Shown: piece after piece, positions 33,744 through 42,939 of the stretch
Layout of the letters: each line of letters starts with the position of its first letter
Numbering within the stretch: the stretch's first letter is position 1
Assembly (NCBI RefSeq): GCF_029846275.1
Contig: NZ_JARVWS010000003.1
Location: 372,001 to 436,000 of the forward strand
Reading direction: 5' to 3'
From: Nocardioides sp. CER19
Lineage (GTDB): Bacteria; Actinomycetota; Actinomycetes; Propionibacteriales; Nocardioidaceae
Length of the DNA stretch: 64,000 bases
Program-made: the position numbers and the translations under genes
The notes under the pieces: model-generated
What the model saw: the letters and a program-made list of their open reading frames with translations, nothing else
Database searches by the model: none
What the model was told of the DNA's origin: nothing

Positions 33744-35456
33744 TCAGGACACCGGGGCCGCGGCGACCTCGTCCTCCGGAACAGGAGCCAGGTAGGCGTG
33801 CACGAGCGGAACGACCGACGCGCCCTCACCGCTGGCCGCTGCGACCCGCTTCATCGATCCCGACCGGATGTCACCGGCGGCGAAGATCCCGGGCACGGTG
33901 GTGGCCAGGTTGGCGGGCGGCAGCCCGTCAACCCACTGCTCCCGCGGGACGTCGCGCCCGGTGAGGATGAAGCTGTTGCCGTCTCGGGCCAGCTCTGGCG
34001 GCAGCCAGTCGCAGCGCGGCTCGGCGCCCAGCAGCAGGAAGAGGCCGCGCGCCGCCTTGGTGGTGCGCCGCCCGGTCTCGGTGTCCTCCAGGCACACCCA
34101 CTCGAGCTCACCCTCGCCGCCGCCGTCGATCACGCGGGTGCACGGGAGGACCTGGATCCGCTCGTTGTAGCCGATCTCGTCGATCAGGTACCTCGACATC
34201 GTCTCCTCGAGACCCGGCCGGCGTACGACGATCGTGACCGAGCTGGCGAACCTCGCCAGGTGCAGGGCCGCCTGGCCGGCCGAGTTGCCGCCCCCGACCA
34301 CGACGACGTCGTAGCCCTCCATCTCGCGGGCGGCGGTCATCGCGGCGCCGTAGTTGACCCCGGCACCGACCAGCTCCTCGAGCGCGGGTACGCCGAGCTT
34401 GCGGTAGGCCACGCCGTTGGCCACGAGCACGGTGCGCGCCCGGACGTCCCCGCCGTCGGTGCACAGCCGGTGCGGCTCGCCGTCGGCGCCGGGGATCAGC
34501 TCGTTGACCTCCCAGCCGGTGAAGAAGTCGGTGCCGAAGCGGAGCGCCTGGTTGCGGGCACGCTGGGCCAGCCGCATGCCGGAGATGCCCCGCGGGAAGC
34601 CCAGGTAGTTGCGGATCATCGAGCTGGTGCCGGCCTGGCCACCGATCGCCTCGGCCTCCAGCACCACCACCGAGAGACCCTCGGAGGCGCCGTAGACCGC
34701 CGCGGCGAGACCGGCCGGGCCGCCGCCGACGATCGCCAGGTCGACGACGCCGTCGACCTGGAAGTCGCCGGGGCGGCCGTAGATCGAGACGGCGACGTCG
34801 CGGACGGTGGTGGCCTGGATCGGCACCCGGTTGGCGGCGTAGACGACGGGGTAGCGCAGCTCCTCGACACCCAGCTGCTGCCTGATCATCGCGAGGTAGT
34901 CCTGGATCGCCGGGTCGGCGGGGTCCCAGACCTTGTTCTGCATGCCCATCCGGTCCAGGAAGTCCCGGATCGCCATGGTGAGCGCGTCGTGGTGCGGCGA
35001 GATGATCTTGGCGCTGACCACCTCGGGCTGCGGCACGGTCGAGCCCCAGTCCGACAGAAGGTCGGTGATCGCGTTGTGGAACTCCTCGTCACGGCGGCCG
35101 CGCGGCATCAGGAGGTAGGCGTCGTACTTCCCCTTCGCCAGCCCGACCCGCAGCGGCGGCCCGTCCTCGACGAAGTGGTCCCAGTGTGCGGTGATCACCT
35201 TGCGCGCGGTCGGGATGACCTGCCGCCACCGGTGGATCGCCTCGAAGATGTGGTCGACGTCGGACAGCCGCGAGTCGCTGACGAAGAGCGCGATCATGCC
35301 GCCGCGGCCGCAGATCTCCCGGGCGAGGGCCTCCGCCTCGCCGGCGCTGCCGGCGAGCCGCAGGTCGTAGTCGCGCTCGTAGCGACTTCGGAACTCCTCC
35401 AGCAGCACGTCGCCGTGGTCGCCGGACACGAGAATGATCGCGGGGTCGCCTTCCAC
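33744..35456 (-). CDS. Fused receiver-like domain / thioredoxin-reductase-like flavoprotein lacking the CxxC
   Basis: This 570-residue protein starts at GTG 35454-35456. Residues 1 to about 140 look like a divergent response-regulator receiver (IILVSGDHGD, FVSDSRLSDVD). Residues 245-550 form a thioredoxin-reductase-type FAD/NADPH module (IVGGGPAGLAAAVYGASEG, EAIGGQAGTSSMIRNYLGF, VVVGGGNSAGQAALHLA, GIFAAGDIRSGSMKRVA). The redox disulfide of true thioredoxin reductases (CATC before the second GxGxxG) is replaced by GAAM, so it cannot reduce thioredoxin by the standard route. Such fusions are known in actinobacteria; their electron acceptor is not established. It is divergent from the interrupted aldehyde dehydrogenase. 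Confidence 0.88.
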   Translation of the reverse strand: MEGDPAIILVSGDHGDVLLEEFRSRYERDYDLRLAGSAGEAEALAREICGRGGMIALFVSDSRLSDVDHIFEAIHRWRQVIPTARKVITAHWDHFVEDGPPLRVGLAKGKYDAYLLMPRGRRDEEFHNAITDLLSDWGSTVPQPEVVSAKIISPHHDALTMAIRDFLDRMGMQNKVWDPADPAIQDYLAMIRQQLGVEELRYPVVYAANRVPIQATTVRDVAVSIYGRPGDFQVDGVVDLAIVGGGPAGLAAAVYGASEGLSVVVLEAEAIGGQAGTSSMIRNYLGFPRGISGMRLAQRARNQALRFGTDFFTGWEVNELIPGADGEPHRLCTDGGDVRARTVLVANGVAYRKLGVPALEELVGAGVNYGAAMTAAREMEGYDVVVVGGGNSAGQAALHLARFASSVTIVVRRPGLEETMSRYLIDEIGYNERIQVLPCTRVIDGGGEGELEWVCLEDTETGRRTTKAARGLFLLLGAEPRCDWLPPELARDGNSFILTGRDVPREQWVDGLPPANLATTVPGIFAAGDIRSGSMKRVAAASGEGASVVPLVHAYLAPVPEDEVAAAPVS

Positions 35457-35594
35457 CCCTGCAGCCTAGGGCCGGACGGGACGTGACGCCTCTCCGAAAA
35501 ATCCTGGGCTGTGACGGCCCTCCCCAAGGCGGCTCGAGCGCCCTACGCTCGGTAGACCGAGCAACGAGCCGGCACTCCTGCGAGAGGACGCGCC

Positions 35595-37088
35595 ATGACC
35601 AGCGCACCGACCGACAGCACCGTGCGAGCAGCCCTCTTCATCGGAGGCCAGGAGCGCTTCACCGACGACGTCCTGGAGATCGCCGATCCCGCCCGGCCGG
35701 GCGTGGTCGTGGGCGAGGCGGCCGCCGCGTCCCCGCGCGAGGTGGCGGATGCCGTCGCCTCCGCGAGGCGGGCGTTCCCGGCCTGGGCGGGGTTGTCCGC
35801 CCAGGAGCGGGCGGAGGCCATGACCACCGCGATCGCCGAGATCGCGGACGACCGCGACACCGACGCCGCCATCCTGTCCCAGGAGAACGGCAAGATCCGC
35901 ATGGAGGCCTGGGTCGACGCGCTGGTCTTCGAGATCCGGTGGCGGCTCGCCCTCGCGCTCGCCGATCAGGTCGACACCGGCACCGTCCTCGAGCCGGCCC
36001 CCGGCATCCCGGTGACGACGCAGGTGGGCTACCAGCCGATCGGCGTGGTCACGATCATCGTGCCGTTCAACTGGCCGATCGCCATCCTCGGTGCGTCCCT
36101 GCCGCACGCGCTCCTCGCCGGCAACACCGTGATCGTCAAGCCGCCGCCGTCGGCGCCGCTGGCGACCAGCCGGGTGGTGCAGCGCGTCGCCGAGCGGCTG
36201 CCGGCCGGCGTGCTGAACGTGGTCAACGGCCGGGACGAGGACATGGTGGGTCTCATCCAGAACCCCGACGTCGCCAAGGTGTGCTTCACCGGCAGCGTCA
36301 ACGGCGGCAAGCGGATCATGGAGCTGGCGGCCAGGACGCTCACCCGCGTCACGCTCGAGCTCGGCGGCAACGACGCCGCGATCTTCACCGAGGACGCCAT
36401 CCTCGACGACGCCCACCTCGACCGGCTGTTCGCCGCGGTCTACGACACCACCGGCCAGATCTGCATGAACGCCAAGCGGGTCTACGTCCACCGGTCCCGC
36501 CTCACCGAGCTGGTGGCCGGGCTGGAGGAGCGGCTGCGTCGGGTGCGGCTGGGCCGCGGCCTCGACGAGGGCACCACCATGGGCCCGCTCCACCAGGGCG
36601 CACAGAAGGCCTTCGTGGACGAGATCGTCCAGGAGGCCAAGGACGCCGGCGCCGACGTGCGTGAGTACGGCGACCTGCCCGGCGGCGAGCTCGCGGGCGG
36701 CAACTTCGTCCGCCCGGCGATCGTCGTCGACCCCGACCCGAACCTCCGGATCGTCACCCAGGAGCAGTTCGGCCCGGTGGTCCCCGTCCTCCCCTTCGAC
36801 ACCGAGGAGGAGGCGATCGCGGCCGCCAACGACAGCTGGGGCGGGCTGTGCGGATCCGTCTGGACCGCCGACTAGGAGACCGCCCAGCGGATCGCCTCCC
36901 GGCTCGTCTGCGGCTACGTCTGGGTCAACGACCACGGCGCGACCCGGCTCGACCTCCGCGCCCCGTTCGGTGGCATGAAGCCGTCGGGCATGGGCCGCGA
37001 GCAGGGCATCGAGGGCGTCCGCGCCTTCCAGGACACTCGAGCGATCGCCACGCTCGACGAGGCAGCGCTCGCGGCGGGCGCGCACTGA
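35595..37088 (+). pseudogene. Aldehyde dehydrogenase interrupted by an in-frame TAG
   Basis: The frame codes for a class I aldehyde dehydrogenase of 497 codons with LELGGND (Glu255) and TGQICMN (Cys290), ATG 35595 behind GAGAGGA. Codon 427 (36873-36875) is TAG. The same frame then continues without shift for 70 codons with the conserved C-terminus (CGYVWVNDHG, PFGGMKPSGMGREQG) to TGA 37086-37088. If not read through, the product lacks part of the substrate and oligomerisation region and would be inactive. A GAG or CAG to TAG change is the simplest origin. Sequencing error is possible; functional suppression is unlikely but testable. Confidence 0.85.
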
Positions 37089-37108
37089 CCCGCAGCGGCT
37101 GACCTGCC

Positions 37109-37939
37109 TCAGGAGGTGCGGACGGGCGCTTCGAGGTCGTCGTACGCCCGGACGGCGGCGAGCCGGCCACCCGGGTCGCGCTCGTAGACCAGGATCCCCG
37201 CCTGCGGGGGCAGGCGGTGGCCGCCCCACGAGTCGCAGGTGTACTCCACCGCGCACCGGACCCCGTCGTCGGTCACCAGGCAGCAGCGCAGGCCGAGGCC
37301 ACCGCCCTCGCCGAACCAGGCGGAGTAGAAGGACCGGATCTCGTCGGGTCCGCGGTGGAGGCCGGGTGAGCCGATCGCTTCGCGGACGTAGCCGCCGGGC
37401 GCGAACGCGCTCACCAGCGCGTCGACGTCCCCCGCCGCGAGTGCCGCGAGATGCCGGCCGACGGCACCCTCGGGCGTCGCCACTCCGGGCGCCAGCAGGG
37501 GCGGCCGCACGTGGCGCCGACCGTCTACCGGGACCTGGCTGCAGTAGGTGCGGAACACGACGGACGTCTCGTCGGTCGCCTCGGCCACGACGGCGACCGG
37601 CCAGGTGGCCGCGTGGCCGTCCTCGGTCAGGTGTGCCACCAGCTCGACCACCGCGCGGTTTGCTGCGACGGTCGAGGCCACCGTCTCGATCCGGGCGCCG
37701 TGCTCGTCGAGCCACCGCCTGCTCTGCTTGACGAAGCGCCGCAGGTGGTGGTGGCCGTGGACGTCGCCGGCTCGGGGGTCGTGGACCACCACCCCGCCCG
37801 GCCAGGTGGTCGCCAGGTCACCGGGATCGCCGTCCGCCAGGGCCGCGAGGTACTGCGCGACCGGGTCGCCGTGGCCGGCCGCACGGGTCGACCTCCGCGC
37901 GAGCTCCGCGGCGTTGGCGAAGTCCGGAAACCAGGGCAC
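37109..37939 (-). CDS. Protein with two tandem SnoaL/NTF2-like domains
   Basis: From GTG 37937-37939 the product has 276 residues forming two repeats of the NTF2-like cone fold. The first is at about residues 25-140 (VAQYLAALADGDPGDLATTW, VHDPRAGDVHGHHHLRRFV) and the second at about 155-270 (VGRHLAALAAGDVDALVSAF, GPDEIRSFYSAWF, ILVYERDPGGRLAAVRAYDD). The matching openings show an internal duplication. Members include isomerases, dehydratases and ligand-binding proteins; no activity can be assigned. It lies 45 bases after the MOSC-reductase gene on the same strand. Confidence 0.75.
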   Translation of the reverse strand: MPWFPDFANAAELARRSTRAAGHGDPVAQYLAALADGDPGDLATTWPGGVVVHDPRAGDVHGHHHLRRFVKQSRRWLDEHGARIETVASTVAANRAVVELVAHLTEDGHAATWPVAVVAEATDETSVVFRTYCSQVPVDGRRHVRPPLLAPGVATPEGAVGRHLAALAAGDVDALVSAFAPGGYVREAIGSPGLHRGPDEIRSFYSAWFGEGGGLGLRCCLVTDDGVRCAVEYTCDSWGGHRLPPQAGILVYERDPGGRLAAVRAYDDLEAPVRTS

Positions 37940-37984
37940 GGCAACACCATGCCCGTTCTGACCGGTCTGCGGAAGGCTCGCGGC

Positions 37985-39720
37985 CTACAGGTCCAGGACC
38001 ACGTCGGCGTCGGCCCGTGAGCAGCACAGGAGCGTCTCGTCGGGGCCGGGCCGCTCGAGCGGCTGCGTGGTGTAGGAGGTGCGTCCGGACAGCACGTCGG
38101 TCACGCAGGTGTGGCAGACACCGGTCCGGCACGACCACTGGGTGGGTACGTCGCACGCCTCGGCCAGCTCGAGGAGGGACGGGTAGTCGTCCGACCACCG
38201 CACGGTCAGGCCGGTGCGGGCGAAGGTGACGGCCGGCCCAGTGCCCGCAGGACCCGGCGGCTGGTGCGCCGGCGGGAGGTCGGCACGGACGACACCGGGG
38301 TTGATCGCGGCCCGCGAGCCGAACCGCTCGGTGTGGATGTTGGCCGGGCTGATGCCGGCATCGGCGAGCGCGGCCGTCATCTGGTCCATGAAGGCCGCGG
38401 GCCCGCAGACGTAGGCGACCGTCTCGGGCGGGACGCCCAGCCCCGCGATGAGCTCGGCCGTGACACGCCCGGCGACCGCCCCGGACGGGAGCGGGTCGGT
38501 GCCGGCCGTGAGGTAGACCTGCGACCGGGCCGAGGGCAGTGCCGCGACCAGCCGGGCGGCCTCCTCGGCGAACACGAACGTCGTGGCGTCGTGGCTCGTG
38601 TGCAGCCACCACGCCCGGCGGGTGCTGCCGCTGTCGGCGAGCTGGTGGAGCATCGCCAGCACCGGCGTCACGCCGATCCCGGCCGAGACCAGCAGCACCG
38701 GCGCCGTCCCGGCGTCGAGCACGAAGTCGCCGCGCGGAGCGGCCACCTCGATCCGGTCACCACGGCGCACGTGCTCGTGCAGGTAGGTGCTGACCCGGCC
38801 GCGCGGCTCCCGCTTGACGCTGATCCGGTACGTCGCCCGGTCCCGTCCGGCCGACAGCGAGTAGGTCCGCACGGGGGCGGGTCGCCGGCGGCAGGGACGC
38901 GAAGCGTGAGGTACTGACCCGGACGCGCCGCCGGCAGCGTCCCGCCGTCCTCGGCGGCCAGGTAGTAGGAGTGCACGGCCTCGCTCTCCTCGACCACGTC
39001 GGTGACGAGGAGCTCCCGGAAGCCGTCCCAGGCCGGCGGCGGGCCGGTCGGCACCCCGCCGGGTGAGCGGGTGTCGCCGTCCGTCTCGAGCATCGCGCGG
39101 AAGGATCCCTGCCAACCCGGGCTCAGCGCCGGGAGATCGACCGCACGACGGAGCAGGCTCCGGTCGGCGTCCGGGAGGTAGAGGAGGGCGTCGATCGCGG
39201 CGACGGTGATCCGGTGCCGGCCGCGGTCGAGGCGGACGATCTCGTCGCCGGCCTCGACGTACCCCTCGGTGAGCACCCGCAGGTAGTAGCCGGGCCGGTG
39301 GTGGGCCACCAGCAGCGCCGGAAGCTGCGGCTGCCCCAACCGCATCCCGACCCGGAAGCACGTCACCCGCGGCTGGGTGACCTCGAACTCGGCCCCGCCG
39401 ATCCGGAAGCGGTCCCCGATGCACACGTCGTCGTCGGCGAGCCCCTCGACGGTGAGGTTCTCGCCGAAGGCCCCGAGCTCCAGCTCGTCGATGCCGAAGA
39501 AGTCCTGCCAGTGGCGGTAGGACTCCACCTGGTAGACGAGGACCGCACGCTGCTCACCGCCGTGTCCCGCGAGGTCGCCCTGCCCGTCGCCGTCGATGTT
39601 GAGGCGCCTGACCATCTGCCGGCCGGCGACCGGGCGCTTCCACACGCCCGTGTGCACGGTGCGTCCCCGCCATGCCACGTCCTGGGGCATGCCGACGTTG
39701 ACGGAGACCACGGTTGCCAT
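37985..39720 (-). pseudogene. MOSC / ferredoxin-NADP reductase / 2Fe-2S ferredoxin fusion with a frameshift
   Basis: Starting at ATG 39718-39720, residues 1-230 form a YiiM-like MOSC domain (GDGQGDLAGHGGEQRAVLVY, RVTCFRVGMRLG). The reductase part follows (SYYLAAEDGG, PGQYLTLRVPA) but the frame is lost at a five-base C/G run (38873-38877). Adding one base restores VRTYSLSAGRDRATYRISVK, the NAD domain (LLVSAGIGVTPVLAML, YVCGPAAFMDQM) and a C-terminal plant-type ferredoxin (CDVPTQWSCRTGVCHTC and a later Cys). The intact fusion would be 578 residues and would pass NAD(P)H electrons to the MOSC partner or an oxygenase. The indel may be real or a homopolymer error. Confidence 0.82.
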
Positions 39721-39832
39721 CGGTCACCAGCGTCGTACGCCGAGGACCGGCTGTCGACCGTTCCGCGAGGCGTACCCGAAATGCGCGAACGGCAGGTACA
39801 TTGCCCGGGCCAGTCATGCCCTCGGAGGATCC

Positions 39833-40921
39833 GTGCCCGCCCACATCACCCGCAGAACGACCAAGCTCCTCGCCGCCGGGAGTCTCCTCGCGGTCGCGAG
39901 CGGCGTGGGCGCGGTCGTGGCCGCCCAGACGCCGGCGGGCTCCGCCCTGCCGACCTCCTCCTCGAGCTCCCCGACCTACGCGGCCTCCCCTGCCTCGGCG
40001 GCCTCCCCTGCCTCGGCGGCGATGCGCGCGAGCTCGCCCGTGGTCCAGGTCGTCCACCGCACCACGTTCCGCTCGGAGGCCCCGGTCTCCGCGCCCCCGA
40101 AGGTCAGGATGCGCGCCTGGGCCGTCGCCGACCTGGACACCGGTGTCGTCCTCGCGGTCCACGACCACCGCCGCCAGCTCCCGCAGGCCTCGACCATCAA
40201 GCTGCTCACCGCGGTCACCGCAGCGGCCCGCGTCCCGGCCGTGCCCCGACACCGCGTCACCCGCGCCGAGGCGCACCCGCGGTTCTGCACCTGCGCGGGC
40301 CTGCGCGTCGGCCGGCGCTACACCCGGGCCGCACTGATGACGGGCATGCTCCTGCCGTCGGGCAACGACGCCGCCGAAGCGCTCGCCGGCTCCGACCCGC
40401 GCGGACGGGCCGCCTTCATCGCCGCGATGAACACCGCGGCACGCCGCCTCGGCGCCACCGACACCCGCGTCGTCACGCCGTCCGGCCTCGCCGCCCCGCG
40501 AGCCCACTCCTCGGCGCGTGACCTGCTGGTGTTCCTGCGTGCCGCCCAGGCGAACGTGACCGTCGAGCCGTTCCTCGAGATGGCATCCGGGCGGATCGGA
40601 CCGCTCCACGGCCGCGGCCACGTCGTCTACCGCGCCACCGACTACGTCAACACCTACCCGAGCGCCCAGGGCAAGTCGGGCTACACCACCCCGGCCCGCA
40701 ACACGCTCGTCGTCGCCACACCGGTGCGAACGCCCGCGGGCGCGGTGCACCGGATCGGCGTCGCCACCCTCGGAGCGCCCGGCGGCTACTCGACCAAGGG
40801 CACGCGCGCGCTGACCGTCTGGGCTGCGCGCAACTACGACCAGCTCCGCTCGGTCGGCCAGCTCCCCCCGGCACCCGGGCCGGTCGTCGGCGCACAGGCG
40901 AACCTCGTCCCCGGTGGCTGA
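39833..40921 (+). CDS. D-alanyl-D-alanine carboxypeptidase, S11 (PBP5-like) family
   Basis: The start is GTG 39833 with GGAGGA five bases upstream. The 362-residue product has a signal peptide (TTKLLAAGSLLAVASGVGAV), an Ala/Ser/Pro-rich linker that includes two copies of SPASAA, and a serine peptidase domain with STIK (nucleophile), SGN in LLPSGNDAAEA and KSG in QGKSGYT. It would trim peptidoglycan stem peptides outside the membrane. Its 3' end overlaps the convergent VanZ-like gene by 88 bases. With VanY- and VanZ-like genes next to it, it forms a small cell-wall neighbourhood. Confidence 0.9.
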   Translation: MPAHITRRTTKLLAAGSLLAVASGVGAVVAAQTPAGSALPTSSSSSPTYAASPASAASPASAAMRASSPVVQVVHRTTFRSEAPVSAPPKVRMRAWAVADLDTGVVLAVHDHRRQLPQASTIKLLTAVTAAARVPAVPRHRVTRAEAHPRFCTCAGLRVGRRYTRAALMTGMLLPSGNDAAEALAGSDPRGRAAFIAAMNTAARRLGATDTRVVTPSGLAAPRAHSSARDLLVFLRAAQANVTVEPFLEMASGRIGPLHGRGHVVYRATDYVNTYPSAQGKSGYTTPARNTLVVATPVRTPAGAVHRIGVATLGAPGGYSTKGTRALTVWAARNYDQLRSVGQLPPAPGPVVGAQANLVPGG

Positions 40922-41448
40922 CGCCGTCGCCACCAGCGGCGCGAGGCCAGCGCGGCCAGCCCGGCGCCGGCGGTGTTGAGCAGCACGTCATCGACCGACG
41001 ACACCCGGTCCAGGCGAAGCACGTACTGCGCGGTCTCGATCAGCGCCGAGGAGGTGGCGGCGAGGACGAGCACCCGCCGGAGCGAGGCGAGGGACGCGAA
41101 GCGCACGGGGCCGAGGAACCCGAGCGCGGCGAGGACGAGCAGGTTCCCGACGACCTGGAACGCCGGCATGGTGGCCAGGTCGCGCAACGGCACCAGGCTC
41201 ACCCGGCCGGAGACCTCGCCGGCCTCGCTGCCGGGCAGCATGGTGAGCCAGACCCACGGCAGGGTGCCGTAGACCAGTCCGACCTCGGCCGCCGAGGCGC
41301 GCCATGCCCATGCCGCCGGCGACCCGCTCGCCCGCCGCCAGCGGGCCAGCGCCCCCACCACCAGCAGCGCCACGGGCAGCGCAGCCATCGTCACGTGGAC
41401 GATGCCGACGTACGTCCCGAGCCAGGCGTGCCAGGTGCCGATGGGCAT
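40834..41448 (-). CDS. VanZ-family membrane protein
   Basis: From ATG 41446-41448 (GGAGG four bases upstream) this 204-residue protein has an N-terminal amphipathic part and four to five hydrophobic segments. It ends in the VanZ signature region (LIETAQYVLRLDRVSSVDDV, then LLNTAGAGLAALA). VanZ proteins are linked to teicoplanin tolerance and are otherwise common membrane proteins of unclear role. It follows the VanY-like gene after 29 bases on the same strand. The last 25 residues are antisense to the carboxypeptidase gene end. Confidence 0.83.
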   Translation of the reverse strand: MPIGTWHAWLGTYVGIVHVTMAALPVALLVVGALARWRRASGSPAAWAWRASAAEVGLVYGTLPWVWLTMLPGSEAGEVSGRVSLVPLRDLATMPAFQVVGNLLVLAALGFLGPVRFASLASLRRVLVLAATSSALIETAQYVLRLDRVSSVDDVLLNTAGAGLAALASRRWWRRRQPPGTRFACAPTTGPGAGGSWPTERSWS

Positions 41449-41477
41449 CCCGCCTCCGGGGCTCCGGGGGTGCCCGG

Positions 41478-42167
41478 TCACCGCTGCATCCGCGGGTCGT
41501 GCGTCGGGTCGGCGTACGTCGCCGGGCAACCGTTGTCGACCGCGTCCCGGCGGCGCTCGAAGTGCCAGGGCTCGTTGCGGTAGACCTCGCACAGCCCGTA
41601 TGCGGCGCCGTGCCGGGACAGCCAGGCCGTGGCATCGGAAGGGCCGATGTCGACCGCCTCCCCCGCTTCGTGGACCGATGTCCCTGGGCGGGCGACCCAT
41701 CGCGCGGCCTCGTCCTTCGAGCCGTACTTCGCCACCGCCTCGCGGAACAGCTGCTCCTGGTAGGCGCGGTCGCGCCAGCCGCTGTTGACGTGGAAGGTCA
41801 CGCCGTCCTCGCGGGCGTCCGCCGCGGCAGCGCGGAGGGCATCGAGGAGAGCCGGCTCGAGCCTCGCCACGGCGGGCACGTCGCCGAAGACCGTCGTGCC
41901 GTCGGGGACCACCCCGTCGGCGATCCCCACCGTCCGATGGCGCTCGACGATCGGCGCCGGGGCGATCGGGAGCGGCGCCGAGGCGATCGGCGACGACGCC
42001 GTCGAGAGCGACGTACCGAGCGACTGGTGGCCGAGGACGCCTGCGGCGGCCGCCCCGACGATGACGGGGGCAGCGACGAGGGTGGCGACGAGGGCCGGCC
42101 GCACGCGGCGCCGCGGCCTGGGGATGGGGCTGCGGGCTGGGCTGGGGAGGGAGTGGCTGGAGGACAC
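41478..42167 (-). CDS. VanY-like D,D-carboxypeptidase, peptidase M15 family
   Basis: This 229-residue protein begins at GTG 42165-42167 and has a membrane anchor or signal (about residues 25-48) and a Ser/Ala/Pro linker. The zinc-peptidase motifs follow in order: SGWRDRAYQEQLF, SVHEAGEAVDIG (first His and Asp ligands), and EPWHFE (Glu base and third His). It would remove the terminal D-Ala from peptidoglycan precursors. It is divergent from a VanR/VanS-like pair, which probably regulates it, but the vanHAX genes are absent. Confidence 0.9.
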   Translation of the reverse strand: MSSSHSLPSPARSPIPRPRRRVRPALVATLVAAPVIVGAAAAGVLGHQSLGTSLSTASSPIASAPLPIAPAPIVERHRTVGIADGVVPDGTTVFGDVPAVARLEPALLDALRAAAADAREDGVTFHVNSGWRDRAYQEQLFREAVAKYGSKDEAARWVARPGTSVHEAGEAVDIGPSDATAWLSRHGAAYGLCEVYRNEPWHFERRRDAVDNGCPATYADPTHDPRMQR

Positions 42168-42255
42168 GTCCCCGAGTCAAGACAGCGCGGCGTTGCCAGG
42201 GCGTATGCACTTTTCGATATGCCGGCGATAGGTGGTGGCTCTCTAGCATTCACCC

Positions 42256-42939
42256 ATGCGCGTGTTGGTCGTCGAGGACGAGCCCCTCATGGCCGCGGCC
42301 ATCCGTGACGGCCTGCGTCTGGAGGCGATCGCCGCCGACCTCGCCGGCGACGGCGACACCGCTCTCGAGCTGCTGAGCGTCAACGCCTACGACATCGCCG
42401 TCCTCGACCGCGACATCCCCGGACCCTCCGGGGACGAGGTCGCCCGGCGCATCGTCGCCTCCGGCAACGGCATGCCCATCCTCATGCTCACGGCGGCCGA
42501 CCGGCTCGACGACAAGGCGTCGGGGTTCGGGCTCGGCGCGGACGACTACCTCACCAAGCCGTTCGAGCTGCGCGAGCTCGTCCTCCGGCTCCGCGCGCTC
42601 GACCGACGACGCGCTCACAGCCGGCCGCCGGTCCGGGAGATCGCAGGACTCCGACTCGACCCGTTCCGACGGGAGGTCTACCGCGACGGACGGTACCTCG
42701 CGCTCACCCGCAAGCAGTTCGCGGTGCTCGAGGTCCTTGTGGGCGCGGAAGGTGGCGTCGTCAGCGCCGAGGAGCTCCTCGAGCGGGCGTGGGACGAGAA
42801 CGCCGACCCGTTCACCAACGCCGTCCGCATCACCGTCTCCGCGCTGCGCAAGCGACTCGGCGAGCCCTCGCTGATCGCCACCGTTCCCGGTGTCGGCTAC
42901 CGGATCGGCGCCGCACCCGAGGGCGCCGACCGTGGCTAG
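42256..42939 (+). CDS. VanR-like OmpR-family response regulator
   Basis: The 227-residue protein has receiver residues VVEDEP, the acceptor Asp in VLDRDIPGPSG (Arg-Asp after it, as in VanR proteins) and Lys in YLTKPF, and a winged helix (LTRKQFAVLEVL, GVGYRIG). It overlaps the kinase start by eight bases (GTGGCTAG). It is divergent from VanY/VanZ-like genes with an 88-bp promoter region between them, which suggests direct control of cell-wall genes. Confidence 0.92.
   Translation: MRVLVVEDEPLMAAAIRDGLRLEAIAADLAGDGDTALELLSVNAYDIAVLDRDIPGPSGDEVARRIVASGNGMPILMLTAADRLDDKASGFGLGADDYLTKPFELRELVLRLRALDRRRAHSRPPVREIAGLRLDPFRREVYRDGRYLALTRKQFAVLEVLVGAEGGVVSAEELLERAWDENADPFTNAVRITVSALRKRLGEPSLIATVPGVGYRIGAAPEGADRG

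Noticed and set aside
36873..36875. Amber codon read as pyrrolysine because an MttB-family gene is in the window
   Set aside because: The MttB-like gene itself has no in-frame TAG, no Pyl genes are visible, and aldehyde dehydrogenases are not known Pyl proteins. Mutation or error is simpler.
39966..40020. Tandem repeat coding SPASAASPASAA in the carboxypeptidase, considered as a mobile or phase-variable repeat
   Set aside because: It is two in-frame copies in a low-complexity linker after the signal peptide; this is ordinary for exported proteins.
42201..42222. Two TATGC copies 14 bp apart upstream of the VanR-like gene as a regulator site
   Set aside because: The spacing is not the 11-bp period of OmpR-type sites and similarity does not extend beyond five bases.
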